From assembly GCA_958423535.1 (NCBI GenBank), contig CATZRJ010000003.1:15075-79074 (forward strand): a DNA stretch of 64,000 bases, given 5' to 3'. Positions within the stretch are counted from its first letter, which is position 1; each line of letters opens with the position of its first letter. This document shows, piece by piece, positions 62,530 through 64,000 of the stretch. The stretch comes from an uncultured Collinsella sp. GTDB taxonomy: Bacteria > Actinomycetota > Coriobacteriia > Coriobacteriales > Coriobacteriaceae. A program made the position numbers and the translations under genes. Under the pieces are notes generated by a model that did not search any database, was not told where the DNA came from, and was given only the letters and a program-made list of their open reading frames with translations.

Positions 62530-63111
62530 TTAGGAGAGTTTTTGAATCGCGCGTGCGACGCGAGCGATGGGCAAGCCCACCACGTTGTAGAAGTCGCCCG
62601 AAATGTCATGCACGAGCATGCGGCCGCCTGTGCCTTGGATGCCGTAGGCTCCGGCCTTGTCCATGGGTTCGCCGGAGGTGACATAGCGCTCGATCTGCTC
62701 TTTGGTAAGCTCATAGAACGTCACGTCGGTCACATCGACAAACGACAGGCTCTCGGCGGCATGCGGAGCTGTAGCGTCGCCGGCTTTAACGATGCAGACG
62801 CCGGTTGCCACCTGGTGCGTGCGGCCCGAAAGCTCGCGGAGCATGGCGCGCGCCTCGTCCTCGTTTGCCGGCTTGCCCAAAATGTGGCCGTCAAAGGTGA
62901 CAATAGTATCGGCCGCGACGGTCAGTTCGTTGGGCTCGGCATGCTCGGCCGCGACGGCGGCGGCTTTGGCACGCGCCAAGCGCTCGACGAGCGTAAGCGG
63001 AGCTTCGCCATCAAAAGGCGTTTCATCGATATCCGCGGGAATTACGCGAATGTTGTAGCCTGCCTCGCGCATCAGCTCTATACGGCGCGGCGATTGCGAA
63101 GCCAAAATCAT
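62530..63111 (-). CDS. maf: Maf-family nucleoside triphosphate pyrophosphatase
   Basis: A 193-residue Maf/YhdE protein. ILASQSPRRIELMREAGYN at the N-terminus, VAADTIVTFDGHILGKP, LSGRTHQVATGV, and the C-terminal DKAGAYGIQGTGGRMLVHDISGDFYNVVGLP (quoted as DKAGAYGIQG and DFYNVVGLP). Hydrolyses dTTP/UTP or modified nucleotides. Its ATG overlaps the DJ-1 stop (ATGA), so the two are coupled. Confidence 0.92.
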   Translation of the reverse strand: MILASQSPRRIELMREAGYNIRVIPADIDETPFDGEAPLTLVERLARAKAAAVAAEHAEPNELTVAADTIVTFDGHILGKPANEDEARAMLRELSGRTHQVATGVCIVKAGDATAPHAAESLSFVDVTDVTFYELTKEQIERYVTSGEPMDKAGAYGIQGTGGRMLVHDISGDFYNVVGLPIARVARAIQKLS

Positions 63112-63650
63112 AGTTGGATGCCCTCGGCGACCTTCTCGACGGCCTTGTCGCCGGCGAGTGTGCGCAGCAGCTCCAAGGCAAAGGGGAGTGACTGTGCCAT
63201 GCCGCTGGCAGTGATGATATTGCCGTCTTGCGTGACCTTCTCGCCGGTATAAGTGCCCTCGGGGAAGCTCTTCTCAAAGCCGGGGAAGCACGTGGCGCGG
63301 TGTCCCTCGAGTAGACCAAGCTCGCCTAGGATAAACGGGGCGGCGCAGATGGCGGCAACGTGCTTGGTCGCGGCGAACTCGCAGACGACATCGCAGACGC
63401 GCTGGTCGGCGCGCAAGTTGGTGGCACCGGGCAGGCCGCCGGGCAGCACGACGCAGTCATACTCGTCAAAGTTGATCTCGTCAAAGAGCGCATCGCAGGT
63501 CACGGGAATCTGCAGCGAGCTCACGACCTCGCGCGTAGGCATGATCGAGACGAGCGTGGCGCGCACACCGCCGCGACGCATGACGTCGACCATGGTCAGG
63601 CATTCAATCGTTTCAAAGCCATCGGCGGCGAGAACGGCAACGCTGGGCAT
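63108..63650 (-). CDS. DJ-1/PfpI family protein
   Basis: A 180-residue class I glutamine amidotransferase-like protein. VAVLAADGFETIECLTMVDV (Glu near residue 13) and the nucleophile-elbow Cys in HVAAICAAPFILGELG (about 100). DJ-1-type deglycase/chaperone or ThiJ activity is possible. ATG 63650 has AAAGGAA; the longer reading to 63767 includes promoter-like sequence. First gene of the pair with maf. A DJ-1 protein is of note beside an Amadori locus in the same window but is about 47 kb away. Confidence 0.87.
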   Translation of the reverse strand: MPSVAVLAADGFETIECLTMVDVMRRGGVRATLVSIMPTREVVSSLQIPVTCDALFDEINFDEYDCVVLPGGLPGATNLRADQRVCDVVCEFAATKHVAAICAAPFILGELGLLEGHRATCFPGFEKSFPEGTYTGEKVTQDGNIITASGMAQSLPFALELLRTLAGDKAVEKVAEGIQL

Positions 63651-64000
63651 AAGGGTTCCTTTCATAGGGCGGCATACAATTAGCCGTCTTATACCCCGAA
63701 GACATATGCTTGCCACGCTCGATTTCCCAATGTTTAAAATAGCCCCGTCCGAATTAGCTACCCCCACCCATCCTCAACAATCTCAATTTGTAACATCCAT
63801 CGACCAAAACTAGCCCCAACTGTTACAGATCGAGACAGTCCCCAACAGCACCGTCTCGTTCGGGGAACGACCGCCACAGGTACGGCGGGCAGAGGCTCAC
63901 TTTTTTCCTCGGTTTTTCTTGACGGAATCTCACCTGTTGTAGTACTTTGTCCCAGTCTAAAAACGCGTGGACTTTTCTGGGCGCTAGCCACCTTTTTGCC
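63651..64000. other. Terminal intergenic region
   Basis: No gene is supported in these 350 bases. GAGACAGTCCCC (about 63834-63845) with GTCTCG nearby, and TTCGGGGAACG, echo the GGGGAC palindromes elsewhere. The last 80 bases are T-rich and look like a promoter or leader of a gene beyond the window. Confidence 0.4.

Noticed and set aside
1..64000. CRISPR arrays, rRNA and tRNA genes
   Set aside because: No regularly spaced repeats, rRNA-like or cloverleaf sequences were recognised on reading both strands.

Overview
The window is GC-rich, gene-dense bacterial chromosome. Gene content and codon use point to a gut Coriobacteriia, most likely Collinsella: fermentative acetate and lactate genes, ECF transporters, an acetylase-type lysine pathway and an energy-conserving cell-wall gene set. 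The genus is an inference from protein resemblance; no rRNA or tRNA gene is visible here to confirm it.

Layout. 1-2584 (minus) is the edge of a conjugative element: a VirD4/TraG-type coupling protein cut by the window edge, a ClpP-like protease and an unknown protein. 3075-4641 holds two HAD phosphatases. 4792-16179 is a long plus-strand catabolic locus: a GntR/HutC regulator, a perfect operator palindrome just downstream of a good promoter, a YfcC-type transporter, an amidohydrolase, FrlC-, FrlB- and FrlD-like proteins, then after an internal hairpin a second PfkB kinase, a second amidohydrolase, YjbQ, BtpA/SgcQ and FGGY kinase proteins. I read it as an extended fructosamine (Amadori product) utilisation island. 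16259-26882 carries housekeeping genes (TatD, TcdA, SdpRI, EttA, NadE, an aminotransferase) and two low-complexity hypothetical proteins. 27084-30471 holds lactate dehydrogenase, an Mbeg1-like protein and a nucleoid-associated protein. 30605-35974 is lysine biosynthesis: a lysine riboswitch, a natural LysA-DapA fusion, DapB, DapH and a divergent M20 deacetylase. 36075-40744 is accessory: HigBA, small membrane proteins, an XRE regulator, a frameshifted Ser/Thr kinase and a secreted coiled-coil wall protein.

41271-44651 is an ECF transporter (S, fused A-A', T) preceded by a leader peptide with three consecutive Trp codons, a terminator and a competing antiterminator, so it is very probably a tryptophan importer under ribosome-mediated attenuation. 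44847-52410 holds a surface C69 dipeptidase, a lipid kinase with a 30-residue membrane peptide, RNase D, YugP, exonuclease VII and HinT. 52452-54622 is a more AT-rich LysR/MFS pair in which the LysR start codon appears to have been lost. 54743-58596 is a tandem pair of acetate kinases convergent with phosphate acetyltransferase. 58828-61054 makes galactofuranose surface glycans (Glf plus a GT2). 61055-61426 contains two large nested palindromes with covarying helices, the least explained structure in the window. 61427-63650 encodes a P1 peptidase, Maf and a DJ-1/PfpI protein.

Together the genes describe an anaerobic fermenter: sugars or Amadori products enter glycolysis, carbon leaves as lactate and acetate, and amino-acid supply is set by RNA switches (lysine riboswitch, Trp attenuator).
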